Of a DNA stretch of 64,000 nucleotides, positions 44,977-58,578 are shown in pieces. The stretch comes from Hyparrhenia diplandra (taxonomy: Eukaryota > Streptophyta > Magnoliopsida > Poales > Poaceae). The stretch spans positions 806,001-870,000 of the forward strand of contig JADLZK010007649.1 of the NCBI GenBank assembly GCA_015847255.1, given 5' to 3'. A program made the position numbers and the translations under genes. The notes below the pieces were generated by a model. That model did no database searches and had not been told where the DNA came from. It saw only the letters and a program-made list of their open reading frames with translations. Each line of letters opens with the position of its first letter. The first letter of the stretch is position 1.

Positions 44977-45270
44977 TTTTTTTTTTTTTTTTTTTTTTTT
45001 TTGCCACCGTGTAGAATTATACTTGTTCTCATTGCGTATCTGACGGCAGAGGCAAGCCGGTTATTTTGTTACTTGTTCATGGGCCGACGACGGCCCATAC
45101 AATGGAAGCTCCATGAAAGAGGCCGCGGGCGAACCAGAGATGGCCCAGAACCTCTCATATCTTGGTCGATGGAGTCGGAGCAAGTTAATCGCATGCAGGC
45201 CCGAAAGCAATGCAGCGTAATAGCCCGACGACATTGCCGTCTCGCGCCGCCGTCAATCAAGAGCAATAAA
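44925..45270. repeat. Duplicated segment X, copy 1
   Basis: 'gccaccgtgtagaattatacttgttctcattgcg' and 'ttattttgttacttgttcatgggc' recur at 52,172-52,255 with similar order and spacing. A run of 26 T (44,977-45,002) lies inside; copy 2 has seven T there. 'catgggcc-gacgac-ggcccata' is an inverted repeat holding two TGGGCC (site II-like) cores. The segment looks like low-copy, promoter-like DNA; no coding sequence is seen. Confidence 0.55.
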
Positions 45271-46783
45271 TGTTGGTATTTATTAAGTGCAAGAATAATA
45301 TAAAGGATTCTCGCAAGCGCCACGTAACATATACCATTGTAGCATTTTACCCGTGAGTATTCAGTATCGTTATTTATATTTTCCACAGGGAAGCAAGGGT
45401 AAAGACTATGATAAATTACCATCATGTATCTACTAATTTATTATATCAACTAAACTAAAGTGAGGGGGTAAATAATGTATATGATATGAATGATAATTAA
45501 TAGCACTTAACCAGGAGAATATTATAATATAGAATAGATAACTAGGTCGAGAGGACAACGGGAGAGATCTAGGTTCCGAATACTTCTCTAGTACTTTGGT
45601 TCTTGAGTAACTAAGGCATGAAAAGGTATAGCGATTATATAAGTACACTTCGAGCAAGCGGTACCGCCCCGATCCTCGAAAAAGACGGGAAAGGGTGATC
45701 GGGAAGGCCGCCAAAAAGCTCTACGAATCACCAACCCGAACGTGGTGGAATACAAAGACCGACAGGGGCTGTCACCCCCGGGCTACCACAACTAACCGTG
45801 GGATTGGGCGCAATCTAAGGTAACCTCTAGTCTAGACACCATGTCCACACTATTAATTACTACTCTAATCATCATGAATAACCGAGAGCACTCAATACGA
45901 GCTTAAGATCCCATGCAATTATATAACAACTATATTCTAATCAATAACATGAAAGGCATAAAAGTAACTAGAGAAGATAAATATATTAAAGCATAAAGTC
46001 TAATAGAGTTGGGATACAAAGATATACCGTAACTTCGAAGACTTCTCCGTAACCGGAGCGCAGCTCCGCTCTCCCTAACTCTCTACTAGATCTATTCTAT
46101 TACATTGTAGTCGTCTAATCTAATTCTCCAGGCGTCGTGCCTCCATCTGATGTATGAGATTGATCTATCAGATGATTGATCTTATCAGATGATTGATCTT
46201 ATCAGATGATTGATGATTAGATGAGGGAGTCTAGGGGTCTATATATATGGGTCTTCTCCCGTCCCTTCGCCCGCAGCGGCGATGCGGTACTAATCCGGTG
46301 TTTGATTTTAATCCATCCCGTTCTTCTACCGACGCCCTCGGATCGAACCGACATCAAACAACCAGTTTTGATTGCGTCTTGGAGGCGGTGGAGGAAGCTT
46401 CCGAAGCGGGGCTGATATGGCGGAGGTGGCAGGCCGATCGGCCCTATTATTGGGCCGATCGGCCCGTAGCGGGGCCCGCCCGTCAGTCCGTCGCGTCGTG
46501 GCTTCTCGGACCTTTCGGACTCCTAATTTCGGGTGTTAAGTCTTGATCACGTCGGGATTAGTCCGGAGCCTTCTAGAGCCTTTCGGAGTTGGATTGCATT
46601 ACGTCGCGCAGAGTCGTATGGCTCGCGACTCGGTATTTTCCTCGTTTAGTCCCCGCAAATCATAACTTCACCAAAACTCGTGGAAATATGTTAGTGACAC
46701 CCTATTCTAAGTTGGTATAATTATTTATACCCCTTTTTCATGTTTATTTGATTAATAAATTTATACGATAACAGGTGTCAACA
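45271..46783 (-). repeat. 3' LTR of the ATAAA element
   Basis: 1,513 bp. Contains three tandem 17-bp units (ATCAGATGATTGATCTT) at 46,167-46,217, where the other LTR has four. Confidence 0.8.
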
Positions 46784-49444
46784 AACTCCCCAAGCTTACC
46801 CTTTGCTAGTCCCTAGCAAAGTTATATGCTATAGTAGGATCAGGAGTTGCTACTACGCTTTCATACCTCGAAGTACTTGTGTTTAAAAAAATAAATTCTC
46901 CTCTTAACCAGCATTGGTCTCTCATACTGCTTTTTACCATGGGGCGTAGCCTTTTCATGAATCATAAGCAAGATAAAACAATCAAGTTAAGTACCATGTC
47001 TCAAGTTCTTTGATCAACCATCATCCTGGGGTTTTGCAATATTTTTTAAAAGAAACTCAAAGATCCTATGTATGACCCTCTTAAGTAGATGGTACGTAGT
47101 GTAGTTCCACATATGGGGGAACATACATAGTGGGATGATAGTGGTGAAATGGATGAGGATGAAAGGTAGTAAATAGCCTTTAGCCTTTTATTATTATTTT
47201 TCTTCTCAAGCATCTTGGACTATATCTCTCTTTCTAGAAATTGCTAAGGTCTGAGCTAACCATTCTTGGAGAGGTGGGCTTTGCCCCGGACTTGTGTCTA
47301 TTTTTCTCTCTCCTTAGAGATGTGGGCCCTACTCACCCTCGAACACGTGTCCATTATTCATCTCTAATATTTATTAGGGAGGTAGGCACTTCTCGCCTAG
47401 TATGACTTTTTGTCCGTTACTCTCCCTCTCTCGTCTCACTTTTCTCTCTAAATATTTATTTTTTTTCTTTTTTCTTTTCTTTTTTTTTTTTTTTTGAATG
47501 TAGCCCAGCCTCTATTTGGCATAAAAACACCGAGAGAGACATATCCAAAGATTGCAAGAGTTTATTTTTATAATTATGGCTAGCGGCTTGATGGAATATG
47601 GGGAGGCGTACTTAGGGTTAGAAGCGGCAGTATTTATGGAGTGGGATGATCTTGATAAACTCTTAAGGGTCATAGCTAAGGAACTCATCATGTAATTTTA
47701 TAATTTTCAAAGATAAAAACAGGAGTCAAGTATCTCTAGGAATGTGATAAACAGTAGCTCAACTTTCATGCACTTTTATCCAAATACTAAGACTCAGATT
47801 AAGCATGTGCTTCCCACAGTGTGTTTAGGTTTAGAGCAAATTAATCATTTAAAGCTTTGAGAGAATCTAAGTCCAAAGTGTAAGTACTTTTAAGAGGAAT
47901 TAAGGCGGAGCAACTATTCATCATTTCCTTAGCATAGGGGTCATCTTCAGCGTTAGTTTTATTCTAGCAAGCATAAGCACTCTATCTATTTATTTATTTA
48001 TAGCAAACATAAAGATCAAACTATATATATAACTTAAACTTTTTATTTATTTTTCTATAGTTATGCATCTTTTTATATCTTTTTAACATACCAAACTAGT
48101 AGTAAATAAGGTAAAGGATAAGAGTATTTACGGATAATGGGGGTTGCACTCCCCCAATTTGGATCTTGACAGTCTTCTTAAAGATGTAGAAGTGAGGTAG
48201 ATCGTGGTGGTGTGGTAGGTTCATGCTAAACAATGAACGTGCACACCGATGATTCTTTTCTGCAAAATATTAGTGGACGATACCCGAAGGATTGCAACTA
48301 ATTGAAGAACGGGTTGTTGTCCAAAGGTTGATATAACCTCATCTATGCTAACAAAAGGATGGTTCATTGATTACTTTAGCACGTATATTGTTTTGAAGCA
48401 ATTTATTATTATATATATTTTTTTTATGGCTGCACTTTAGCATGGCTCAAGGCAAAGGTAACTTTTTGTAAAAGACAAAATAAATGATGTGATACTTACA
48501 GATCTTTCTTCTATGAGGAACGATCCGGGTCTTTCTTCTCGTAGAGTTGTTGGAGTTCATCATATGCCTTGCTTCATCCGTGAGTTGATCTCTTGACTTA
48601 CCCGAATTGGATTTGAGAATTTTCTTTTTTTTTTTTTTTTTGCAGGGGTTAGTCCAACAATAGCCAATGTCTACACAAGCAATTATTAGTTCAATAATTA
48701 AACTAGACTCCATGTCTAATTTAACTAAGGAAAGTTTATATAACCTAAGCACCACGCTTACGCTTTCAAAGCCAATGGAAGTATGTTGAATACTTCCAAA
48801 CTAAAGCATGCATGAGCAAACAAAGATAGCATGAAAGCACTATAGAGATTCACTTAAAAAAGAGATTAAAGAGCATGATCATGGTGAGGATAATATTTAT
48901 TATTATTATTTTTTTATATGTAACGACATGATGGGTGATTGCAAAGAAGTTAAACATGCAATGGATTTACTATGAGAAAACATAAACTAAGCGGAGTGAA
49001 TGCATGAGTTGATTAAGTAAACATGTAATGCAAGAAATTAAATGATAATTACTTTATAATCAAAATTATCTCACTTTTTAATCATACTTACCATAGTGTG
49101 CAGCTTCTATGTACGTCACTTGAGATGTATGTATTGAATTCTTGTGACGGCGACTTCTTCTTCCATCGATACATGGTTAGAATAATATATATATATTTAA
49201 ATACATACCTTGAGATAGCAGGGTTCCAATGGTGATGAATCTTGATTGAGCAGGCACCTCAATTCTTCAACTGTGGAATCTTGTGGGAAGATCGCTTAAC
49301 GACATCTTTTGCCCCGTCTATTCCACAATTCAACAGTAACAAGGATAATCCTACTAAAGCTAGTTAATACACTAAATTAGCAGATATCAAGATCATTATC
49401 AAAATCTTTACGCCAATTGCTTCCTAAGAACGGCAAAAAATGCT
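46784..49444 (-). other. Internal region of the ATAAA element
   Basis: AT-rich and non-coding. It has pyrimidine tracts near 47,455-47,495 and 48,625-48,643 and no recognised domain. The left end 'aaactccccaagctta' is the polypurine tract complement. Confidence 0.6.
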
Positions 49445-50969
49445 TGTTGGTATTTATTAAGTGCAAGAATAATATAAAGGATTCTCGCAAGTTTACGTAA
49501 CATATACCATTGTAGCATTTTACCCGTGAGTATTCCAGTATCGTTATTTATATTTTCCACAGGGAAGCAAGGGTAAAGACTATGATAAATTACCATCATG
49601 TATCTACTAATTTATTATATCAACTAAACTAAAGTGAGGGGGTAAATAATGTATATGATATGAATGATAATTAATAGCACTTAACCGTGAGAATATTATA
49701 ATATAGAATAGATAACTAGGTCGAGAGGACAACGGAGAGATCTAGGTTCCTGAATACTTCTCTAGTACTTTGGTTCTTGAGTAACTAAGGCATGAAAAGG
49801 TATAGCGATTATATAAGTACACTTCGAGAAGCGGTACCGCCCCGATCCTCGAAAAAAGGCGGGAAAGGGTGATCGGGGAAGGCCGCCAAAAAGCTCTACG
49901 AATCACCAACCCGAACGTGGTGGAATACAAAGACTGACAGGTCTGTCACCCCGGGCTACCACAACTAACCGTGGGATTGGGCGCAATCTAAGGTAACCTC
50001 TAGTCTAGACACCATGTCCACACTATTAATTACTACTCTAATCATCATGAATAACCGTAGCACTCAATACGAGCGAAGATCCCATGCAATTATATAACAA
50101 CTATATTCTAATCAATAACATGAAAGGCATAAAAGTAACTAGAGAAGATAAATATATTAAAGCATAAAGTCTAATAGAGTTGGGATACAAAGATATACCG
50201 TAACGCCGAAGACTTCTCCGTAACCGAGCGCAGCTCCGCTCTCCCTAACTCTCTACTAGATCTATTCTATTACATTGTAGCCGTCTAATCTAATTCTCCA
50301 GGCGTCGTGCCTCCATCTGATGTATGAGATTGATCTATCAGATGATTGATCTTATCAGATGATTGATCTTATCAGATGATTGATCTTATCAGATGATTGA
50401 TGATTAGATGAGGGAGTCTAGGGGTCTATATATATGGGTCTTCTCTGTCCCTTCGCCAAGTGCGTCGCGGTACTAATCCGGTGTTTGATTTTAATCCATC
50501 CCGTTCTTCTACCGACGCCCTCGGATCGAACCGACATCAAACAACCGGTTTTGATTGCGTCTTGGAGGCGGTGGAGGAAGCTTCCGGAAGCGGGGCTGAT
50601 ATGGCGGAGGTGGCAGGCCGATCGGCCCTATTATTGGGCCCGATCGCCCGCAGCGGGGGCCCGCCGGGGTCGTCGTGCGTCGTGGCTTCTCGGACCTTCC
50701 GGACTCCTAATTTACGGGTGTTAAGTCTTGATCACGTCGGGATTAGTCCGGAGCCTTCTAGAGCCTTTCTCGGAGTTGGATTGCATTACGTCGCGTAGTC
50801 GTATGGCTCGCGAATTCTGGTATTTTCCTGTTTAGTCCCTGCAAATCATAACTTCACCAAAACTCGTGGAAATATGTTAGTGACACCCTATTCTAAGTTG
50901 GTATAATTATTTATACCCCTTTTTCATGTTTATTTGATTAATAAATTTATACGATAACAGGTGTCAACA
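49445..50969 (-). repeat. 5' LTR of the ATAAA element
   Basis: 1,525 bp, highly similar to 45,271-46,783, with four 17-bp units at 50,337-50,404. Confidence 0.8.
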
Positions 50970-50974
50970 ATAAA

Positions 50975-51420
50975 CTCGGAGTACAAGCAACCATGCTTGC
51001 ATTAACAGTTGTGTTTGTTTGTTTGCATCAGCAATTGTGTTTGTTTGTTTGTGTTTCGGCATGGGAAGGCCCGAAAGTCGACATAGTTTTTCTGTTGGCT
51101 TGTACTTGCAATGACCAAAAGAGGCCAAAGGAGTTCCTTTTTAAAAGGCCACAAACCTTGGCTGGCCCCGGAAATTGAGATCCGGCAAAGACATGGTGAA
51201 GATGAACGGAGGCTCTCTCCATCGACGAGTAACAGGCCGGTGAGAAACCGTCGTGACCGGAGACGGTGAAGTCGATCGCGTCATTGCCTCTCATACACTT
51301 TAATTCTTAAACATACATTATATTTGGACACCCGGTGAAAACTACAAACGAGATGATCCGGAATTGGAGGCAGCACGTTCATTTGGGGCACCCAAGTCGC
51401 GTGGCGTGTGGGCGATGACC
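50975..51420. other. Low-copy non-coding sequence
   Basis: It contains GTTTGTTT-rich sequence at 51,010-51,055 and no recognisable gene or element. With 51,430-51,490 it continues the host segment split by the ATAAA element. Confidence 0.35.
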
Positions 51421-51429
51421 GACCGCTCT

Positions 51430-51495
51430 CGGTCAATGCTAACGTTACAACAAGGCCGGGCTGGGCCTTATGCATGAACTTGGGTTTTCGTTAAT
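51430..51495. repeat. Duplicated segment Y, copy 1
   Basis: 'gtcaatgctaacgttacaacaaggccgggct' and 'gggccttatgcatgaacttggg' match 58,878-58,932 with few differences. Confidence 0.6.
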
Positions 51496-51570
51496 AGTTA
51501 CAAGATAGCTCACGACGCAATGGCAAAGACCATTGGTTGAGGGTTGGGGAGGGGCGCCCGACCGCGCTCG

Positions 51571-51753
51571 GGTTGGGGAGGGTTAAAGAAATGTGCATAT
51601 AACAATCCAAAAGTATGCAATATATATCGCCGGCTCACCCCACATCTTCTTCCAACTCCTTTTAATTGGGGGAGGGTTAAAGGAATGGGCATTGCAATCC
51701 AAAAGTATGCAATGTGGTCGGCTCGCCCCACATCTTCTTCCATCTCCTTTTTT
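51571..51753. repeat. Direct duplication of about 90 bp
   Basis: Two adjacent units, 51,571-51,663 and 51,665-51,753, share 'ggagggttaaag', 'caatccaaaagtatgcaat' and 'ccccacatcttcttcca.ctcctttt'. Short and non-coding. Confidence 0.65.
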
Positions 51754-51840
51754 TATGAGTTAACCCAACAGCATGCCCAATAGACCATAGAGGTTGTCTC
51801 CCAACTCACAATAGCTAAAGGACGACAAGAGGTTTATGAG

Positions 51841-52071
51841 AGCAAGTATTATGCCAGGTTGTAAGCCGGTTAAATGCTGATGTGGAGGAGAGAAGGGAGG
51901 AGAGAGAGGAGAAGCGGGCTGTAAGCTTACAGCCTGCTTAGACACAAGAACCAAGGCAATATGTGATAGAGACAAGTGGGTCCTATATTAATTAGAAAGA
52001 GGTAACTATTGTATGGGTGGGCTAGGAGAAGGCTGTAAAGTTCCTTACAGCCGGCTTGCTATCTGAAGCAC
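51841..52071. mobile_element. MITE-like element
   Basis: 'agcaag...gttgtaagccgg' at the left and 'ccttacagccggcttgct' at the right are inverted relatives, and an inner 'gggctgtaagcttacagcctgc' is palindromic. Size about 230 bp. TSD not resolved. Confidence 0.45.
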
Positions 52072-52099
52072 TACCATACGATGCCCGGAGGCAAAAGTG

Positions 52100-52280
52100 A
52101 AGAGGATACCAGGCACAGAATTACTTACCAAGCCGCTTTAATTTGTAGAAGAATTCTATGTTTTTTTGGTGCCACCGTGTACAATTCTACATGTTCTCAT
52201 TGCGTGTTGACTGCGCCAGAAAAGTCAGTAATTTTGTTACTTGTTCATGGGCTGATGACTGCCCATGCCCATGTTAGATG
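52100..52280. repeat. Duplicated segment X, copy 2
   Basis: Counterpart of 44,925-45,110. It keeps the inverted repeat as CATGGGC-TGATGACT-GCCCATG. It is cut at 52,280 by the Copia-like element (TSD AGATG). Confidence 0.55.
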
Positions 52281-52552
52281 TGTTAAGAATCGGCCTATTC
52301 ACGGATCCATTTTCCCCTTCCCGATCCAAGAGAGAGACGATCGAAGTTGTAGATAGATCCCGTTTCCCTTGCCTGATCCTAAGAAGAACACACGAGAAAC
52401 ACAGATGTATGAGGGGGAGTCATCTCTTCATTAGTCATTATAGGTACACACATAGTCTCTTTATATAGATGTAGCCATCAGGGCATATATGGTAGCCTCC
52501 GGGGCCCATATGGTATGAGCCCATCATTCCTCTAATTGAGGAATTCTTAACA
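52281..52552 (-). repeat. 3' LTR of the AGATG Copia-like element
   Basis: 272 bp, differing from 58,579-58,850 at only a handful of sites, so the insertion is recent. Confidence 0.8.
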
Positions 52553-55500
52553 CTCCCCCTTGGGCGAATACCATGACAAATACATGCCTCGTTAAAACTC
52601 CAAAAACCCAATAGGAAAAAATTATGGAGAAAGAGTACATTATTGTCATTAAATGCATTTGCACATTGTTGCCTCATTAAAAACCTTACATGAGAAACTT
52701 CAGGAAAACTCATCAAGGAAAAGAGTACAACATATATCTTCAGGATAAATTATGACCTTCTAGATCATAATATCATTTTGAATTCTCTAGGATTCTGATC
52801 AAGGGCAAGGGGATTCTCCCCCTGAACCTTGCATAACTATCCCACTATGCCAAAAACACCTTCTACGGGGAAGAATATCCACATACTGAGACTTAACAAG
52901 TTTATTGCATGCATAGCAGGGATATATAACCTTCACATCATGTTACTTCTGGAACCCATGAGATAAAATTATACATAAACAATAAGCCCGCTTACTTAAA
53001 TGGTGTCGTGATAGAGGCTTCAATTCAATAGAGCTTTCAAACTCACCCTTTCGAATAACATCGTCTAGGTATTATTTGAGATCTTCAAGTCTCATGAATT
53101 ATGATCAATATCATGTAAATACTCCCTCGATGACAACATTCATTGAGGTCATCCATTGCCACGACATTAGTCGTTATTCGCAAATAAACATAGACATGAA
53201 TAGTCCAAGGGAGATTATAAGATGTGATTTCACAATAGTTAGTCTTCATGACATTTGTTTCATTTGCTCTTCAAGAACAATAAGAATAAAGAACAATGCT
53301 AAGAGCATTGTCATGCATATATTAGAGTGCATATTTGTGCAACACAAAGTTGCAAAGACACACCTTCAAGATGTGATTAATAATTATTATTCCTTATATG
53401 ATAATTTTCTCTATTCATAATAGTCGTGACTCCTTCGAGGGGATTGACTATAGATTCTTCAAGAATCTTTAATACATAGTAAGACATCACAGTCTACAAA
53501 ACTAGCACAATGGGGCGTATTGCTAGTAGCACCAAATATATCATATAACTTTTCAAAGGATATTTCAATTCCAAACTTCAGGTGGATAATGTATATATTC
53601 TGTCACAAGTATATATATACTCACAATAAAAGCTCATAGAGTGAACATGTGCTTATATGGTATACTTTTATTCCTTTCATTTCCTCTTTCCATTCTTATC
53701 TCTTGGGTCATATATGGGTCTTTCCCTTTCAAGTAATTCACATATTTTGGTGCATTTGGACTTATAATCATATTCCTTCAGGAAGTTGTTGTCTTTATGA
53801 GAGGTTACTTCACATAAAGGACATATTGGTACGAGATTTAAATGTTGCTTTCCATGGATTTTCAGAATCCCATTATCGCATATTTAATTCATGTCATTAG
53901 CCGATTCATTATATAGCGGAACATATTTTACGTAACTTATGTCGAGTTGGTCTATTATGACCTTTTGAACCATAAGCTTTTCACCACATATTATTTCAAT
54001 AATGACCTATAATTATCGAACATCGGGTTCAAGATATCCACTTAGCGATTTTTTTTGGTTCAACCTCAATTGCACATTTCATTTGACCCGATATGAGAGC
54101 TTCAAGCACTCTTGCCATGGACTTTGTTCGGATCCGGATTCTCATAAAGAGACTCATTTAGCAATTATAGAGGTGAACTAGTGTCGACACATATTCTCGA
54201 CTTTAAACATCTTAATAATGATCTTCATTATTTCCCAAAATGATAGATCCATTGTTGTTCCGTATTCCCAAAGCATTATAGTATGCAAGCATTGCTAGGA
54301 TTTTCATCTCCGAGGATGAACCTCATCGTGAGGTAACTCACCAACAGTGATTTCTCTACGGGAGGATGAGAGGAGTTTTATCACATACAATGTGAGCTTG
54401 CTACAAGAGCATATGCTTGTGACATAGGCAACTAGATCTTATTTGCAAGGCGTCCCCACATAATTTGATCAAAAATGCCAATGTCAAATGGATATAAAAT
54501 TAATCCCGGGTATATCCAAATCTACTTGGTAGAAGCATTCATTTAGTTTTAACCAATTTAGTTGCTCCTCGTCAATATAGTTATCCGGCATAACTCCATG
54601 CTATACAATGGAGTGTATCTAAACAACTAGTTTAGTTTGGATTTGTGCGTTTGGATTCATAAATATCAAGGCATTCAATAAAATGGGCATTCATCTCCCC
54701 TAATGCCGAGATATTTAATAGCATACTAAAATCCCCAATCACCAACTTCAAGTGGTGTATGTATGCTTTAGTGGTGATTTATCCGGGGAAATATTATGCA
54801 TACGGGGGTATATTATTATTTTTATATGCGGTGAGTTTGGACTTTATTAATGCAGTTGCATGAATCTTTGCGTTGCATGTAATTTCTTCTACAGGGAGGA
54901 GTATATATCCTCAACTTCTTGTTGAGACCATAACTTCTAGTGAAGTATAAACTATTGCTCTGCAAGTTCTTGCTTTGAACAAAAACATATATATGTAGTC
55001 ATCTAGACTTACACTTTATGTTCTTGACATAACCCATAATTTAGGCAAAAACAATCCTTCAGGTCTAATGCTCACCAATTGTTATACAATTGTGATCGGT
55101 CTACCGTCCAATGTGTATATTGACCTTCTAGGTCATATGCATGAGAAAAAGACAACTAATGGTGGCATTGCGCTTTTCAAAGCGTTAGCTTTGGTGTGCA
55201 TAGGATAGCAAGAATATGGCATTTAGCCATGGTTGCGAGCAAGAAGCTTTCGATGCGAGTTATTTCATAGTCCAACTCCTTTTTATTGCCAAAAAAGCGA
55301 CCCAATTACTTTCGTACCATAGAGCAAAATTGAGTCATTGTATTTATTGCAACATATTTGTATTCTATATAAACCATGGCTTGGATCAATTCATTTTTCA
55401 AAGCATGAAGAGAGAAGCTTTTAATAGAATAGATAAGATCAAGAATTTTTTATTTATGGGAAATGTTATTTTGGCTGCTTGGCGAGAGCAACAAAGACCG

Positions 55501-58500
55501 ATATCCTTCTGGGATAGATCTCAAGTCTCAACCGATAGCGAAAATTTCATATGGCAAAAAGATACATCAAGAAACATATGTAGTTGTCACATTCCATATG
55601 GCACTTCGAGCCTAGGATAACTACTATGATCGATAATTGATTAATATCAAAATTAGCTTCCCAAACTTTATTATGATGTGGGATTCATAGGTGTGGCATA
55701 TACAGGGGCTATTAGCCAACATATTGTCGTATAGAGTAGTCACTCCTTTGTATCATTTGGCTTATTTTACTTGTAGACAATGATTTCCCTCTATGATACC
55801 CATTGTCATTTCAGCGACTATGGATAACGCTAAACCGATTCCTCGATATGCACCGGGCTTCACTAGTCCAAGAAAGGACAAACGGTTTTCTTCATCACGA
55901 AGAAGTATTATGTTTTCACACAAAATAAACTCGTAATATTAATTCTTACGATATTATTGAAGCAACTTCATGTTGCCTAGGGAAATGTATTATCTATCTA
56001 TTACCTTGTTTGAGGCAAAGCTCAGTTAGGATGACACCTCATACTTTGGTTCTCGCGAAAGACGAGGGGACAAGGGCAACATGTTGACTTCATGTCTTTT
56101 GTTAACCCGACTAGTGTTGTAAGCCTATATTATCATGTTTGGTAAAATATACCGACCACAGCGATATAATCTCCCTCGGGGAAAGTTACAAGTGAATCCC
56201 AAATTCATGTGCACCGCTATATCAACAAGTCTCATGCAATGGTTTTTTTCTTCAGGTTACTTGGTAAATAAACCAAAGCATTAAAGAGAACACTAGAGAG
56301 AGAAAGAAGAGAGAAAATGGTCTTATATACATAGCCATACATGTTTCATTTATTTCCCAGAATCTTCCAAGCATATGTGTTGTTCTATGGTATATTTATA
56401 GTGGTCTTAGAATAATACTTCGGGATTATATACCCCATAGAACATATAATCATATATATACACATTGCAAGAAAAAAAATCCCATATTAAACTTCCAACA
56501 GGAGCAAAAACAATTTAACATAAAATTGTATGAAAGCTAACAAATCTAGAAAATTCTACTTCTAGATATATATAGTCGGTTATATGAGAATAAATTTATG
56601 CCAAATCAACATGTATTAAGCGGTGCTGCTGGACCTATGCGCGAATGAAGTCACCTAAACTTTATTGCCCATAATAAAACAAAAATTGCCGCACATATAC
56701 ATGTATATATTTCTATCACTTCAGGGATAACATGTTGCACCATGTGTCTTTGGAGCGAGATTTGTGCATATGGTGCACGACTGGGAGCTCAAATCATATA
56801 TGCCAAAATTACTCGCATGTATGTGAGGCTAAATAATAACCAACCGGATTGCCAAATACTCGTACCGCGATGAGCAGTTCGCAGCTTCTGGGGCGCAGCT
56901 TCGCGACCAACTACGGGTGGCGCACAGTGAGGCGTGTAAGTGTAAAAACCTGGTCAGCTGCAAACAAGGCAAGGCCATAAAAATATAGATGTGCTTGCAT
57001 TTAGCGACAGGCTAAGGTTTCATTGCGACACAATTATTTAGAGGCACGGCAACCAGCTTTTCCAGCGGGGAGCACATCAGTCTTATAACTAATCGAAATA
57101 TGAATAAATTCTTCAAGATGCTCTTTGTAGACTATAAAGAGAATTAGCCTATGACACAGAACAATAATAGCCCAACTTTAGCGTTCAAGACAAATGCATT
57201 CTTCAAGATGCAAGCCGCAGTATACCAAGCTAGTTGGCTGCCGTGTCCACCACATCGGCTCAGTTTAAGATTCAACTACTACTAAGTAGCAAGATCATGT
57301 GATAGATTATGCATCTAGGAAAAAATTGCAATCTACTAGAAACTAGTTATATCTTCTGGATTTAATCTAGTAGAAGAAAAGCTCATCAAACAAATTGATA
57401 ATGCATACCGTAGTCTGTTTGTTGAAAATTCATGCTGCGTAAGGCATATATGCAAGGCCATTGACATGCCTGTGTGATGACGAGTTGATGCTGATCAGGA
57501 CTGCAGCGCGTTACAGGCGGTGAGTGTTCATCCGCTCTCTCAATCAAGAGAGTTGTTCTTTGGATGTGACAGCACACACAGCTGAAAGACGATGAGGTGG
57601 GCTCACGGTGGTTTGAAAGGAACTCGATCGACCACATCAAACATGGATCAAAAACAAATTCGTGATTAGCCACAACAAATCAAATCGATCCAATGCAAAT
57701 ACAATAAGGAAGTATCTGCTTGTCTTTGTTCTCCAGGAAAACCATCTACTGGCATTAATCTATGGGATTAAATAGATGATTGAATGAAAAGATCAAAGAC
57801 AAACCGTAGCATTTCGGATGAAGCGATGCATTTGTTCTTGCATGCGAACATGAAGATTACATCGTGCACGCACACATTGAAGGTGTGGCCGTACATACTG
57901 CCGCTACAGGTTCCTGAAACCTCGCTTGGAGCGGCGCCGTGCGGTAGGCCACCAACACCAATACCAACGTGTCCGCTCGAGAGCCGCGGCCATCGACGTA
58001 TCAGGCTGCACGACCGAGGCGTCATCGAATCCATCGAGCCAAGCGCACCGGATAGATTCAAGGCTTGCGTGTTGTAAGATCGAGATGACCCCGAGTCTTG
58101 TCATGGAAAAAAAAATATATCAATCTATGATTAGCAAAATCAAATAGATCTTAATTTGATTCAAAGGCAAATTATATGATGACTTTCATCTAGGCCTCTT
58201 CTTCTAGATCCAGATGCAGATCGTATCCATGTATGCATGTTGCGGATGATGGTGCATGCGCGCCTGCTTCTTGCATCGGTAGGCAGCGCGGCGCGCGCGG
58301 CGCTGGACGAGCGTCGGCCAAGAATCAGATGCAAAACGCGTTGCATGCATCCTGAGGTGACCTGGCCTCTTGCAGTCCACGCGCGGTCGCTGATTTTTGC
58401 GCCGTCGAGAATGCCTCAATTCGTTCACCACGGATGGCGCGGTGCTCCAACGGAAAGAACCAGCCGATGCATCAATGGCAGATCGGAAACAAAAATCGAA

Positions 58501-58578
58501 TCAATTCGACGATTCAAGATTCATAGAACATCAACAAATTTAGAACTTCTCACCCAGTTGGAAGAGCTGCTGATAACG
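52553..58578 (-). other. Internal region of the AGATG Copia-like element
   Basis: AT-rich in its left 4.5 kb and more GC-rich near the 5' end (57,880-58,450), which looks like a leader. The longest open frame is on the opposite strand (55,216-55,620, 134 codons) and has no domain I recognise. 'ctcccccttgggcgaataccatgac' and 'gttgcctcattaaaaacctt' (52,553-52,690) are typical of the 3' region of such Copia elements. No coding claim is made. Confidence 0.55.

Larger units (their letters stand above)
45271..50969 (-). mobile_element. Non-autonomous LTR retrotransposon without ORFs
   Basis: LTRs (1,513 and 1,525 bp) start TGTTGG and end CAACA on the plus strand, flanked by ATAAA at 45,266-45,270 and 50,970-50,974. 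The minus strand has a polypurine tract AAGCTTGGGGAGTTTG next to the left LTR, so the element reads leftward. After the right LTR, 'attttttgccgttcttaggaagcaattggcg' may be a decayed primer-binding site of the TGGCGCCGTTGCC type. The 2.66-kb internal part has no gag or pol and no open frame longer than about 100 codons. Gypsy-type by tract and LTR ends; LARD-like. Confidence 0.82.

Noticed and set aside
44977..45002. Run of 26 T considered as a poly(A) tail of a retroposon
   Set aside because: The duplicated segment X carries a shorter T run at the same place, so this is local expansion rather than an insertion tail.
55216..55620. 134-codon plus-strand frame, considered as a possible organelle-derived gene
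   Set aside because: I could not match it to any chloroplast or mitochondrial protein. It lies antisense inside a Copia-like element; left as unrecognised.
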